From positions 47,995,792 through 48,059,791 of the forward strand of contig NC_134090.1 of assembly GCF_000715075.1 (NCBI RefSeq): a stretch of DNA of 64,000 nucleotides, given 5' to 3'. Of the stretch, positions 46,961 to 57,691 are shown piece after piece. Source of the DNA: Nicotiana tabacum. Taxonomy: Eukaryota > Streptophyta > Magnoliopsida > Solanales > Solanaceae. The notes below the pieces were generated by a model, which had not been told where the DNA came from, did not search any database, and saw only the letters and a list, made by a program, of their open reading frames with translations. Position numbers and translations under genes: made by a program. The number at the start of each line of letters is the position of its first letter. The stretch's first letter is position 1.

Positions 46961-49705
46961 TGTCACACCTCCTTTTTCCCGAGGGATAGGGAGTTTTTCA
47001 AATTAAAGTGATATTTTTCGAAATGGGATTATTTATTTAATCGAAATCGCAACTTGGAATAATTTATGGTGTCCCAATTTACCGATTTATTTTTAAATCC
47101 CAAATTGAGGAAATTGACTCTGTTTTAAAGTCCGCAAAACTAGAAGATCGATAAGGAATTTTGTTAACCCGGGAAAAAGTGTGAGGCACCCCGAGTTCCG
47201 TGGTTTTAGCACGGTCGCTCAACTATTAATAATTGGCCTAATTATCTAATCTAATACATGTTTAAAACCTATTGTGTATTTTTAATGTTTAACCGCTTTT
47301 AATAAAATTTTAATTGCTTTTAGAATTTATTTAAATAAGTTGCAATGTCGTGCACTCGTTTGGTTTTTGTACATATTGTGAATTGCGTCACGTGAAACGC
47401 ATTCGCGATTCACAACATGTTGATTTTATTATTATTTGAAGTTAGAGTCGAGTCACGTGAAATGCACACTCAAATTAGGATTTATGTATCGTGACCATTT
47501 CCACGAGAACATACCCATGGCCATGGTGGTCCATTAATCGTGCCTAGGGATGACAAAATAGTTCAAAGAAAATTGTTAACCACACATATTATCCACTAAA
47601 AATGGATTGGATAATGAACTTTTTAAAAACAGGTCAAATATGAATAAGAACCATATTATCCATTTAGAAAATGGGTAACCAATGAGTAACCAATGGGTCT
47701 AACTTTTATATTTGTAAAGCCTCAAATTGGGGGTTCCTCAAGTTAGAGAGACTAAGAATTCTCCAAAAAATGATCATATACAAGAAGTCATGGATAATAT
47801 GAGTAACCCATATTATCTGTCGGTTAATCCATTTTTTATCCATATTAAATATGGGTCGGGCCAAATAATTGATCCGTTTTGTTATTATTTGTTGTCAACT
47901 CGAACCATATTCGACCCGACCCGTCCGTTTGCCACTCATAATCGTGCCTAAAAGAAAACTATGTTGTTTATGAGTTAATTATTTTCCTAAGATCTAGGGT
48001 TTGTTTGCGAGGATCAGAAGGCTATGGACTACAACATTAGAAGAGCGTAATGTGCGAATTATCCAAACCAAACTTTGAATGAACTTCTTCTAACAGTTGC
48101 TTCATCTTGGCATTTGCATTTTAGTCTTTGAATGGGCTAAGTCCTCATTATCAATATTGTAACCTTGCTGAATTCAAACAAAGAAGGAAGATAATAAAAC
48201 TTATTATATTATAAACAATTCCATAGTATACTACATATGTTGCCATATCACCTCATAATTGAACCGTTCACTTTGCAAAATTAGTCCACTACGTCAGTAG
48301 GCACTTTTCCTTTGATTATTGCATTCTGTTTCTTCTATGAAATCTTAATGTTGACAAATTGTTTAGCATCACATACTTCTTCAAATTTCGTGACATGAAT
48401 ACAGTGCCGCAAGGACTCAAAATTCAGAGATGAATAACAAACATAACAATCTACCCTTTGGCAAATAAATTTAACCAACTGGTGGCCAAATCTACAAGTC
48501 ATGAGCTAAATAAAGCGAGACAAAATTGCAAGCATACTCGAGACAACATTAACAGTCACAAATCAGATAATGAAATTACACTCAACTATCATATAATCGT
48601 TTGTTTCAATTCAGACAATCAGGAACAATAATCTACGCACACAGATCTTGAGTAAAGCACATTTTGCCTTCACAAATTGATAATTACATACTTTTGAGAA
48701 GAGAAAAATAGAATACCTTGTTTATGACAAATTCTAAGGTAACAAATCGGGAAGCAAGGGAATAATGGAGCTCAACAACTATTCCAACAACTTAACAGCA
48801 GAAATCGAACGTTGATTTGAATCAAAATTCTGTTTAAAAACCCGAAAGTGTGGAATAAACACAACAATAGAAGAGCAATTTCAAAAATTGCGTTTGATTC
48901 TAATCTCTCTCTAATTTTCGAACCTTTTGTTCCAAAGCTCAGAAATGACTTTTGAATTACAAAATCGATTTTATATTCTAGCCAGTGTTTTGAACATGTG
49001 TGTAGATGAGGGGATATTGTGTGTTTTTGGATGGGAGTGGAGGGAGAGAAAGAAACAATGATGGAGGAATATGGGGGCTATTATGATGGACGGAAGAGAT
49101 GAAGAGGGGGATGGCGGCTCCTAGGGTTAGTCAAATAGGGGAGGGGATCTGTTCTTCTGTTGTGAAGAAAAGGGGAGGTCTGTTGGGGTTAAAGAGGGAG
49201 TTGGGTCGGGTTTAAAAAGATCTGGGCTAGAGCAGATTTGCACAATTGGGCCATTGAAATTATTCTTTGGCCCAAATTCTAAGTAAGACCCAAAGAACTT
49301 TAATTCCTCGTCTTTGCTTTTCTTAAAAAATTCTAAATTACACCCTATCTAATTTGCAAAATTAATTCTATTTAACTATTTTCTAATAACTAACTAATTT
49401 TCCAATATTAACAAATTAATGTAAAATTTAAAAAATATTTTGTTTGGTTTTGTATGTATTAATTCTAAACAATTAAAGAGTAATTAATTCCTAAAATGCA
49501 ATTAAACCTAAAATGCCATGAAATTAAAATTTGACAATTTTTCTATGATTTTAAGATCATAAATATGCTCAACAAATTCAACTAAATGCAAACACTAATT
49601 AACAAGAAATTCCTAGAAATTTTTTAAAAGTAAAAAAGATTAGGAAAATTTATTTTTGTGGATTTTGTAGGAGTATTTTTATCGGGCAAAAATTACGTGC
49701 TCACA
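46961..49705 (-). repeat. 3' LTR of the Tat gag-only element, with MITE insertion
   Basis: Plus-strand ends are TGTCACACCTCC and GTGCTCACA (minus-strand TGTGAGC...GGTGTGACA). It is collinear with 57692-60039 except for a 404-base gain at 47547-47950. Without this it is 2341 bp against 2348 bp. Confidence 0.92.
47547..47938. mobile_element. short non-autonomous DNA transposon (MITE), about 392 bp
   Basis: Absent from the other LTR copy, where TAATCGTGCCTA occurs once; here it occurs on both sides (47535-47546 and 47939-47950). Ends are GGGATGACAAA and, inverted, TGAGTGGCAAAC, a poor match resembling the GGGTGGCAAACGG end of hAT-type MITEs. It is rich in ATGGGTAACC and GGTCGGG words. The 12-bp direct repeat is longer than the 8 bp expected for hAT. 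Confidence 0.75.
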
Positions 49706-49718
49706 GCTTCCCCTCTTT
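49706..49718 (-). other. polypurine tract of the Tat gag-only element
   Basis: The minus strand reads AAAGAGGGGAAGC just before the LTR start TGTGAGCACG. Confidence 0.75.
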
Positions 49719-49840
49719 GTTCGGAAATATGAAGAGTTTTTGGGCAAAGATAAATGAGCAATTACGAGCAATTTTTGATCGTTTGACAACTCCATTCTGA
49801 AGCCTTCTGAAAAAGTTTGACCGAACCTTACTTCAGAGGT

Positions 49841-49885
49841 TGCCTACATATCCTTGGTTATAAAGGAATAAGGTCAGTATAGTTC
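49841..49885 (+). repeat. CTACGTA hairpin motif, copy 1 (diverged)
   Basis: TGCCTACATATCC ... TATAGTTC: one of four dispersed copies of a ~45-base motif in this element (see also 53054, 56169, 56904). The two ends are complementary in the better copies. Confidence 0.6.
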
Positions 49886-50477
49886 TGGGAATTTTGGTAG
49901 CTGGGACTATCAGAAGCTATGATTTCACTGTTGTTGCTTGCTGAGCTCCTTATTACACCAAAATCAAAATGAAAAAACTAAACAAGCCTATCAGCTACGA
50001 GTTACAAGATTCCTATCTATAAGCCTTCTGAAACTTGATCTTGAGTCTTGACTGGTTCTTTACACAGACTCTGATCTGAACCTTGATGCTTGCCAGCTAC
50101 AGGTACTACTTCATTCTTCTTCGGCTTTTTTGGATCAAGACGGGACACGCAAAGCTTGTGGATCCCGTCATGTCTGGAGCAGTCCATATCCGTTCATCTG
50201 CTTCTGCATTTTGGATTTACTCTTTTTTCTTTTTTTTCTTTATCTTGGATTGATACTTCTTCTTTTGGTCATCTCAAACCATATGCCTCGAGGTGAAAAC
50301 CTGCTCAGACACCAAAACAAACGAACAAAAATTTTTTGCCACAATTTTCGCTAGGAAAATTTCGTGAGTTATTTGTAACAAAATTCTATACTACTTCATT
50401 ATTAAAAGCTATAAAAGGTCGGGATTGGTTTACCCTGGGAAAACATGATTTTTTGGGATGGTGTATCCTTCATTTAA
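49886..50477 (-). other. non-coding stretch of the Tat element before the minisatellite
   Basis: About 0.6 kb with T-rich runs (50220-50250); no gene or repeat beyond short homopolymers was seen. Confidence 0.5.
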
Positions 50478-51690
50478 GATTAACTCAACTAGGGAGTGGA
50501 GACTCTATGTTGGAAAGACGACTAGGGAGTGGAGACCCTATGTCTAAAACAAAATCAACTAGGGAGTGGAGACCCTATGTCTAAAACAAAATCAACTAGG
50601 GAGTGGAGACCATATGTTGGAAAAGATACTAGGGAGTGGAGACCCTATGTTGAAAAAGTGATTAGGGAGTGGAGACCTTATATCTAAAATAAAATCAACT
50701 AGGGAGTAGAGACCCTATGTTGGAAAAGAGACTAGGGAGAGTGGAGACCCTATGTCTAAAATGACTTCAACTAGGGAGTGGAGACCCTATGTTGGAAAAG
50801 AAGACTAGGGAGTGGAGACCCTATGTCTAAAATAAAATCAACTAGGAAAAGCGACTAGGGAGTGGAGACCCTATGTCTAAAACAAAATCAACTAGGGAGT
50901 TGAGACCCTATGTCGGAAAAGCGACTAGGGAGTGGAGACCCTATATCTAAAACAAAATCAACTAGGGAGTGGAGACCCTATGTTGGAAAAACGACTAGGG
51001 AGTGGAGAACCTATGTCTAAAATAAAATCGACTAGGGAGTGGAGACCCTATGTCTAAAGTAAAATCAACTAGGGAATGGAGACCCTATGTTGGAAAAGCG
51101 ATTAGGTAGTGGAGGCCCTATGTCTAAAATAAAATCAACTAGGGAGTGGAGACCCTATGTTGGAAAAGAGACTAGGGAGTAGAAACCCTATGCCTAAAAT
51201 AACTTCCACTAGGAAGTGGAGACCCTATGTTGGAAAAGAGACTAGGGAGTGGAGACCCTATGTCTAAAAAAATCAACTAGGGAGTGGAGACCCTATGTTG
51301 GAAAAGCGACTTGGGAGTGGAGACCCTATGTTGGAAAAGCGACTAGAGAGTGGAGACCCTATGTCTAAAATAAAATCAACTAGGGAGTGGAGACCCTATG
51401 TTAAAAAAGAGATTATGGAGTGAAAACATTATGTTGAAAAAACAACTAGGGCGTGGAGACCCTATGTTTAAAATAAAATTAACTAGGGAGTGGAAACCCT
51501 ATGTTAGAAAAGCGACTAGGGAGTGGAGACCCTATGTCTAAAATAAAATCTACTAGAGAGTGAAGACCTTATGTTGGAAAAGCGTTTAGGGAGTGGAGAC
51601 CCTATGTATAAAATAAAATTAACTAGTGAGTGGGGACGCTATGTTGGAAAATGCAGCTAGGGATTGGAGACCCTATACTACCATGATTTT
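50478..51690. repeat. minisatellite, about 34 units of TAGGGAGTGGAGACCCTA
   Basis: Roughly 34 copies by eye of a core TAGGGAGTGGAGACCCTA followed alternately by TGTTGGAAAAGCGAC (33-base unit) or TGTCTAAAATAAAATCAAC (37-base unit), giving a ~70-base higher-order period over much of the array. Each core is an inverted repeat (TAGGG/CCCTA, 8-base loop). A few units lose one arm. Confidence 0.95.
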
Positions 51691-52021
51691 GAATTTTCTT
51701 TCTTTTTCTTTTTTCTTTTATTAAGAAAATGAGTAAAATGCCGGGAAGATTTGGGGAAGACTTCCTTTTTTTTGGAGTGGTTGTTGCCGCAGAGTTATTT
51801 TAGCCCCCACGCAGTTTCTTTTTGGTTGCACCTGCTTCTTGCAAGGTTGCTTTTGCATTGCACCTGTTTCCTGTTTTTCAAACATAGAACAATTTGTCAG
51901 TTTGAAACGGTGGTTGGTTTTGTGGCCTTGAGGGTTTCAGTCATTTGATCTTGTTCGGCTTCTTTGATGATAATTTCAACTGCAACTGGTTGTTTTTTAA
52001 AGACTGATTTCATTTCTTGCC

Positions 52022-52270
52022 GTGGAGAACCCTTGGCTTTTCTAAAACATTACCATGATGGTTGGTCACGTGGTACTTAACTTTTTCAAATTTGTTTTGC
52101 CTTCACGGGCTTTTTACTTCTTTCTTCTAAATTTAACTTCAGATCATTAGGGAACCTTTGGCTTTTCAAACTTTGCCAAGACGGTTAGCCACGTGGGACT
52201 CAACCTTTTCAACTTTATTTGCCCTTATAGGCATTTCAATTTGATTTTCTCCTTCCAAGAGTTTGATTTT
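52022..52270. repeat. tandem duplication of about 125 bp
   Basis: GAACCCTTGGCTTTTC ... GATGGTTGGTCACGTGG at 52026-52072 recurs as GAACCTTTGGCTTTTC ... GACGGTTAGCCACGTGG at 52153-52196. Each is followed by an ACTT/CAACTTTTTCAA and TTTGCCTTCACGGGC-type segment. Confidence 0.7.
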
Positions 52271-52659
52271 GAAGCCCTTGCCGAGGCTGAGTGCCCTTTT
52301 GTTTGCACACTAACTTGTATCAAGCGAAAACCTTGTAAATCAATCTTTCCATCCCTTCTTCGCCTTAGTTTTGGAACAGCATTAGACCGAAACGGATTCA
52401 AAGAAAAACAAATAATGGAACAGAAAATGAATTTAGACAAGAGGTATCCCTTTCGGGGAAAGGAAAGAAGGACTTAGTTGGAGTACACGCGGACTTCAAT
52501 GAACATGACATGCCTTTTGGACTGGATGCCTGATCTGTGTAAACTGTCCGACTTTCAGAAATTTGTCACAGCTTTTGCCTCGAAACTGAGAAACCTTGCC
52601 CCAGACTGTGTTGATGCCCATGGCTGTGAAGATTCTCTTTTTGATCAATGGTGCCTTTT

Positions 52660-52830
52660 GCAGGTTTTCACCAACTGGTCTTTCTCATTTATCTTCTCAC
52701 CATGGCCTTATAGTGCTCTTTGCGAGTTTTCACTAACAAGACTCTCATTTTTTACATTCTCTACTTACTATCGTCTTACGGTGCTCGTGAGGGTTTTCAA
52801 CGATAGGACTCTCTCATTTTTTATTTTTTT
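52660..52830. repeat. degenerate repeat, three units of about 65-80 bp
   Basis: GGTTTTCACCAACTGGTCTT, then GAGTTTTCACTAACAAGACT and GGGTTTTCAACGATAGGACT, each followed by CTCATTTTTT-type T-rich sequence and a CTTATAGTGCT/CTTACGGTGCT box. Confidence 0.65.
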
Positions 52831-53053
52831 CCAATTTGGTTGTTTCAGATCCGGGTGACTGTATCCTCCAGTTCTTGAACATTCTTGCCGATTGATCGTA
52901 AGAACTTGGAAAGGATTTGGGTGAAAAGATATCGGATTAAAATACAATTTTGGAACCTTTCAGGCGAAACCATCGCCGAATCATCTGTCCCAGTTTCAAC
53001 TTTTGGGGGAATGTAGATTTTTGTTTTGGTGTGACTGAACCCTAGAGAGAGGC

Positions 53054-53092
53054 TGCCTACGTATCCTTTCAGAATCAAGTCAAACGTAGTTC
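53054..53092 (+). repeat. CTACGTA hairpin motif, copy 2
   Basis: TGCCTACGTATCC ... GAATCAAGTCAAACGTAGTT. CTACGT pairs with ACGTAG across a ~22-base loop. Confidence 0.7.
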
Positions 53093-53829
53093 AAGCAACT
53101 TTGTTTTTTTTTCTTCTGCTTTTTTCATTTTTCATTTCATAATTTTTATCAATAACAATTTCAGATTCCAACAAGGGCAATCAAAGAAGAGTAACCAGCT
53201 CAAAGGGTTTACAAAAGGGTTAATGGTGTTTGAGTAGCGAGAATGAAAACCTTTGTCATCCCAACCGGATAACATTAATACTATTTGGAGGATAAAACAT
53301 TGTACCTTTTGACTGTGCCTACGTTGACCGTTGTTTTAGGGACATTTTCTTTGATGTTTCCCAGGTACATCGCTCTTTTTTAGCAGTATATCTTGTTATA
53401 ATGTATAGACCATTCCAATCCTGAGCCAATTTTTCTTTAGTTGTTCTGATTCTTTGTTTTATTTACTTAAACCTATCTTCATTGCATTCTGCTTCTTGAT
53501 TCATTATTTCAAAGTCTGACGACATTTTAGAATCTGGACATGAAGTCCGCAAGCATGTCATGTCATTAAAATCTGCATTTAACAGAACTGAAAAAAGAAT
53601 AAGAAAGGTGACAAGATTAAGAAAAGAGACACGGACGATAAAATATTGATTTCATTATTTTTTTTTTAATTAAAGATAGAAGGGTTTACATTGGAAAGTA
53701 AGACAACAAAAGTAAAACATCCGGATTACACCGTAAAATAATCCAGATGCAGAAAGGATAGCTCGACCGACTACTGAGACTCCCGTCTAATAGGGAACTT
53801 TCAAGTTTAGCGACCATTTTTTGGATTTT

Positions 53830-55736
53830 CTTCTGTCTCGATAATGGCTGCAACGGCCTTCATTGCCGGATCAAAAATCATAGATCATTCCAATAACTAG
53901 CCCGATGCTGTGAGCAGGCAATGAGTTGTTCGTCAAATCAGGAGCCCTTTCGTCTTGAAGAACGATTCTTTCAATTTCAATTAAGTCTTCAACTGCCCTT
54001 TTGAGGGCCCAACAATCCTCCGTATTGTGTCCCACTGCTCCAGAGCGGTATTCACATATAGCATCAGCGCGGTGTGAGGGGAATCGGGGTTCAGCCGGTT
54101 CGGGGACACTGGCTGCAATAGATCTAGCCTGATTATCTTTTGGAACAAGCTTGAATACGATTCACCAATAAGAGTGAACTGATTCTTTCTGAAAGGCTCT
54201 CTGGGGCGAGGATTGTACTGGGGAACATTTGGTTGGGGATTATATGGAGCTTGGTAAGGATGGGCATTTCTAAGAGGTGGAGCTCGGTTTTGTGTATAAT
54301 GTTGTGGCAGCTTGTAACATTGCGTGTTCATCACCGCATAAGGAGGCGGTGTCACGGTATAAGCAGCACCTTGTGGGGATAATAGTGTTGAGGGACCTTA
54401 GGAAGCATATATGATTGGTTGAATGTCCTGCAGGTCCCCCTCGAGCTTGAAGCTATCATGGCTCCCTCTTTTCTCCAATTTCTATTCATCAAACCCTCGA
54501 ACCATTCTGAACGGCGTGTGATGTGGCCTTAAAAGCAGCATGATTCAAGATTTGGCCAGTTTCTAACCCATTTTCTATCATCTCTCCAATTTTGATAGCC
54601 TCAGCGAATGGCTTACCCATAGCGGACATCATGTTTTGAAAGTAGTCTGCCTCTTGGGACTGTAGAAAGACCGCAACCATTTCTGCTTCGTCCATTGGAG
54701 GCTTTACCCTGCAGCTTGCTCACACCATTTGGCAGCATATTCACAGAAGCTTTCTATTGTTTTCTTTTTCAAATTGGACAAAGAGTTTCTGTTAGGAGCG
54801 ATGTCCATATTATACTGGAACTAGCGGACAAAATATGGGGCCAAATCATCCCACATGTGCCAATGCGTAATTTCTTGATCGATGTACCACTCGGAAGCAA
54901 TTGCGGTGAGACTTTCTCCAAAATAGGCCATTAGCAGCTCCTCTTTTCCATCAACACCCCTCAGCTGTTTACAATATCATTTCAAATGAGTGATTGGGTC
55001 TTCGTGCTCTTCGTACTTTTCAAATTTTGGCGTTTTGAAACCAACCGGCAAGTGAACATGGGGAAACATGCACAAGTCAGCATAAGAGACGCTCTTTTGG
55101 TCACTTAAACCTTGCATGTTATTTAAACTCTACTCCAAGCGTTTCATTTTCCGAGCCATTTCTTCCTGCTTGGGATTTTTTACTATTCTTTTTGGTTCAG
55201 TCGGATACTCATAATGTGGAGGACGAGTATATGAATCCAGAGTGACATAACACATATCCTGCTGAATTGTGGGCCCTAGAATGTGAAAGTTATGGCCTAG
55301 GCACGGTTGGCTGCGCCGTGGTGAAGACAGGCACTGCAGAGTGTAATATTAGAGGTGCCCTGTTAACTGGCGCCTGGGGGTGAACCACAAAAGGCATGCC
55401 AGGACCATTAGACGACATTGGAGGGTGCCCGCATGGGATGAGCGGGTTGGGCACATGGATGTTGGTAAGCCCACTTGACCTTGGGATCAACTTAGGGAAC
55501 CCAAGGATTACATTTAGCGGTTCCCTACCATTAGACCAGGCGTCCCACATTTCCATCATGCGGAGATGCAGCATCCTATTCTCTTTAGCAATTATGGATT
55601 CTAGTTGTGGAATAGCCGATGTTGGGCTACCCTTAGGATCGATAATTGGTGGATGACAGTCGGAGGCTATTGGAACCTTAGCTTTAGACCTTGTGAAGCA
55701 TGGATGAGAAGCCAATTTACCAATAAAACTAACCAC
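53830..55736 (-). pseudogene. gag of the Tat gag-only element, broken
   Basis: Starts near 55736 (MVSFIGKLASHPCFTRSKAK). An Ile/Met-rich coiled segment (LESIIAKENRMLHLRMMEMW) and a Pro-rich linker follow to 55290. In other frames come EYPTEPKRIVKNPKQEEMAR, the gag core (SYADLCMFPHVHLPVGFKTP, FEKYEEHEDPITHLK, YFGESLTAIASEWY) and EAEMVAVFLQSQEADYFQNM (54489-54695). The Pro/Tyr-rich tail PYQAPYNPQPNVPQYNPRP leads to a zinc-knuckle-like CEYHSGAVGHNTEDCWALKR near 53985-54050. It fades out at about 53830 (DPAMKAVAAIIETEENPK). At least four frameshifts or stops. It ends where protease would begin in full Tat elements. Confidence 0.82.
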
Positions 55737-55889
55737 CTGAATAGAACCTGGCTAATTTGCACATACCACAACCTTGTTAGTTTTGAGACATTTAACATAT
55801 AGGAAATCGCATGTTGGGATGCAATGTAACTAACACTTAAACGCTTCTACCATATGTTTGAATGGATGTGTGTTTCATTCCGGCCATTA

Positions 55890-56150
55890 AATGTCCCTTT
55901 TCACTCTGTACCTCTTTTATTTAATTTCCACTCTTTTTTTCAATCTTGATTTTCTCATTTTGTTTTTTTGCTCTTTTATTTTTCTTGGCACTCTCTTTTT
56001 CTCTTTTTGTTTTTGTCACTCTTTTATTTTTGGTCACTCTTTTTCTTTCTCTTTTTATTTTTGTCACTCTTTTCTTTCTTTTTCACTCAATTTTTTTTCT
56101 TTCTTTCTTTTTTTCAGTTTATTTTTTACTCAATTTATTTTATAGCTATG
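55890..56150. repeat. polypyrimidine-rich low-complexity block
   Basis: TTTTTGTCACTCTTT-type units repeat many times on the plus strand (purine-rich GAAAGAGTGACAAAAA on the element's coding strand). Hydrophobic Phe/Leu/Ser open frames here are artefacts of the composition. Confidence 0.75.
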
Positions 56151-56168
56151 ATCGAATTCGATGGGGAT

Positions 56169-56214
56169 TGCCTACGTATCATGACGCCGCATGAATCAGA
56201 TCATTACGTAGTTC
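56169..56214 (+). repeat. CTACGTA hairpin motif, copy 3
   Basis: TGCCTACGTATCATGAC ... GAATCAGATCATTACGTAGT. CTACGTA pairs perfectly with TACGTAG across a ~27-base loop. It directly follows the pyrimidine-rich block. Confidence 0.75.
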
Positions 56215-56339
56215 AGAAAATCAAGAATGGAGTAAATAAACTAACTCTCTCTTTTTTTACCTTTTTATAACACTCAGACAATAAAAGTGTTTAGAAAAAG
56301 AATATATATATTTTATTTTATTTTTTGTTTTTGGGAATT

Positions 56340-56885
56340 TTGGGAAAGAAAGCCTTTTAAAGAGTAAAGAAAATATTTTTGGATTTTTGGTTCTGATTTT
56401 TGAAATTTTTGAAAGAAAGACTTGTAAAGGAGAAAGAGAATATTTTTGGACTTTTGATTAGATTTTTTTTCTTTTTTGGGAAATAGACTTCTAAAAAGGT
56501 AGAAAAAATTCAATTTTTTGAGTTTCTTTATAATTTTTGAAATCGAACTTGTGAAGAAAAACGAAAATATTTTTGGACTTCAATTTTTTCTAACTTTTAT
56601 GATATTTACAAAAGGAAGGCTTCTAAAAGAAAAGAAAAAAAATATTTTTTGGTTTTTGTTTCTGATTGTTTTTTGAATTTTTGAAAAATATACTTCAAAA
56701 TAAAGGAAACCCGTATTTTGGATTTTAATTTTTGACTTTTTTTATTTCTTCTTTTTTTCGTATGAAAGACTTCGGAAAGAAGGAAAATATTCTTTTGGGT
56801 TTAAAATCCTTTTTTTTTAATTTTCTAAAGAAAGACTTCTAAAGAAGGAACTAGAGGAAATCTTTTTGGATTTTTTAAAAATTGG
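56340..56885. repeat. degenerate array of about eight ~70-bp units
   Basis: Units such as GAAAGACTTCTAAAGAAGGA, then AAATATTTTTGGA and TTTCTGATTTTTGAAATTTT, start near 56344, 56411, 56483, 56545, 56614, 56687, 56762 and 56828. The array lies in the leader between primer-binding site and gag. Confidence 0.75.
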
Positions 56886-56903
56886 GGCCAGAATCGATGA
56901 TGT

Positions 56904-56949
56904 TTGCCTACGTATCTCACATTCGGTGAGAATCAGAACCACGTAATTC
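56904..56949 (+). repeat. CTACGTA hairpin motif, copy 4
   Basis: TGCCTACGTATCTCAC ... GAGAATCAGAACCACGTAAT. It directly follows the ~70-bp array. The right arm has one mismatch. Confidence 0.65.
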
Positions 56950-57656
56950 GGTCAGTTTTGACACAACAGGGAAATATGACTTATTTTGAAATGACATTTT
57001 TTTCCAAAATTTCGGCAGTGTTTCAGGATATTTTGAATACCAGATTTTTCAGAACCGGGTGAATTTTTCTCTCCTATCTCACTCTTGGTTTTGTTGATTT
57101 TATTTCCCTATTCCAGAAGCCGATCAACATGCAAGCTGAAATAAATAAATGCACAAGTAGCACATAAAATGCGTCAGGATAGTCTTTTAATTTGGGTACA
57201 CTTATCCTAGACGGACTCAACCCCTGTGTTGATTCCCCAAAGTCAAATGTACGTGATGCAAACAAACGCACCTACTAGGGATCTAGCATGAAGTTATGTC
57301 ATTCTAGGTTTGAATCCTGGGTGTGTTGTTCAAGACCTAGCTTACCCGAGTGGACAACTTGAGCCGAGGGGGGAAAACATATCGAAACCAAAAGGCCATC
57401 TGGCTTTATAACTGATCCGATCCTCGTTATAAATTGGGGTATGACACTAACAGAAAAGAAGTCATGTGAGCGTGCACTTCCCAGAAGACTCAGAGAGAAG
57501 AAGTGTTTCATAGTAGTTTTATATACATTTCAAATAATATCAAAGCGGTAAAATAACATTTAGCACATTAGGATCAAACACATACAAAATCAGATAATAA
57601 ATAAAAGCCAAGTATAACAGTTATTCTAAGCTCGAATTCTGAATCCTGAACCAGAG

Positions 57657-57687
57657 ATTCTGGGTTCGATCCCCAGCAAAGTCTCCA
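57657..57687 (-). other. primer-binding site extending into a tRNA T-arm-like sequence
   Basis: The minus strand reads TGGAGACTTTGCTGGGGA from 57687, four bases after the LTR end. On the plus strand the region is TTCTGGGTTCGATCCCC, then AGCAAAGTCTCCA: a complete T-arm (CTGGG, loop TTCGATC, CCCAG), a seven-base acceptor strand, discriminator T and CCA. It is related to the site at 3923-3938 (two to three differences). A tRNA-Arg-type primer, as reported for Ogre/Tat, is likely but not proven. Confidence 0.75.
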
Positions 57688-57691
57688 GAGC

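Noticed and set aside
50478..51690. CRISPR-like array appearance
   Set aside because: Units are contiguous or separated by two recurring spacer types, not unique spacers, and the context is a plant retroelement.
50478..51690. Telomere-like repeat (TAGGG words)
   Set aside because: The unit is not TTTAGGG and the period is 33-37 bases.
55891..56270. Three overlapping Phe/Leu/Ser-rich open frames resembling membrane proteins
   Set aside because: They translate a T-rich low-complexity block in all three frames. No conserved motif, and it lies in an element leader.
57657..57690. tRNA gene
   Set aside because: Only the T-arm and acceptor 3' strand with CCA are present. There are no D-arm or anticodon arm, and the position is that of a primer-binding site.
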